DNA from: Candidatus Tenebribacter burtonii
Lineage (GTDB): Bacteria > Cloacimonadota > Cloacimonadia > Cloacimonadales > TCS61
NCBI GenBank assembly: GCA_030765625.1
Contig: JAVCCF010000091.1
Location: 1 to 32,351 of the forward strand
Length of the DNA: 32,351 nucleotides
Reading direction: 5' to 3'
In this document: one piece after another, positions 32,338-32,351 of the stretch
Position numbering within the stretch: position 1 is the stretch's first letter
How the letters are laid out: the number at the start of each line of letters is the position of its first letter
Notes under the pieces: generated by a model
What the model saw: the letters and a program-made list of their open reading frames with translations, nothing else
Database searches by the model: none
Told to the model about the DNA's origin: nothing
Translations under genes and position numbers: made by a program

Positions 32338-32351
32338 TTACTTAAGAAGCA
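32338..32351 (-). other. Possible 3' end of a further secreted-protein gene, cut by the window edge
   Basis: On the minus strand the last bases read (M)LLK and stop, like the KKMxLxK ends of the three type IX-secreted proteins in this window. The bidirectional terminator at 32232-32264 would serve such a gene. Only four codons are visible, so this is a hint. Confidence 0.25.

Noticed and set aside
1-32351. CRISPR arrays, tRNA or rRNA genes, integrases, toxin-antitoxin or restriction genes
   Set aside because: I looked for regularly spaced repeats, tRNA-like cloverleafs and the marker motifs of these systems and saw none.

Overview
The window is about 32 kb of AT-rich bacterial DNA with 24 intact protein genes, one gene cut by the left edge, one broken gene and a very short possible gene end at the right edge. 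I see no rRNA, tRNA, CRISPR array, transposase or phage gene. The organism is a diderm: it carries lpxB, gmhA, an O-unit/teichoic-type export pair and a very large predicted outer-membrane barrel. Three secreted proteins end in the FlgD-like/type IX (Por) C-terminal domain (NYPNPFNP...GVYxYxxK). With the AT-rich sequence, the two-domain PspC protein and a TrmB-type regulator, this points to the FCB superphylum, most likely Candidatus Cloacimonadota or a close relative. That placement is inference.

Layout. 1-2391 (+): the end of a surface-polymer locus, a CDP-glycerol glycerophosphotransferase-like enzyme followed by a Wzx-like flippase. 2446-5521 (-): a multidomain type IX-secreted protein and a DUF6765-like protein with a phospholipase-C-like metal pattern. 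5786-8463 (-): a tight ptb-rpiB-glyA operon. 8625-11934 (-): acsA and an OFA-family transporter, each followed by its own terminator. 12117-13309: divergent beta-carbonic anhydrase (-) and ndk (+). 13324-13522: a cluster of palindromes between convergent genes. 13530-17167 (-): an overlapping operon of a DUF6901-like gene, lpxB, a DUF374-type acyltransferase and a class I/II aminotransferase. 17327-18575: yjbQ (-), then a tandem PspC protein and a 59-residue tautomerase (+). 18601-18725: a MITE-like repeat. 18834-24111 (+): the 1091-residue barrel, gmhA, dtd, a decayed HAD hydrolase and an L,D-transpeptidase. 24269-28267: two convergent type IX-secreted proteins around a strong terminator. 28296-32067: a TrmB regulator divergent from a P2-type cation ATPase with altered ion-site residues. 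The last 284 bases hold a terminator, a short repeat and possibly the end of another secreted-protein gene.

How it fits together. The genes suggest an anaerobic heterotroph activating and exchanging short-chain acids (Ptb, AcsA, OFA transporter) with one-carbon and pentose metabolism alongside (GlyA, RpiB). It builds a lipid A/heptose envelope and exports large beta-rich proteins. No stretch over 300 bases lacks a gene. Intergenic regions are short but structured: most transcription units are preceded by a TTGAC[A/T/C] box, and several carry clear palindromes. I found no defence or biosynthetic cluster. The best candidates for undescribed biology are the 1091-residue outer-membrane protein, the ATPase with a PQALP motif and its TrmB neighbour, the DUF6765-like protein and the palindrome-rich regulatory regions.
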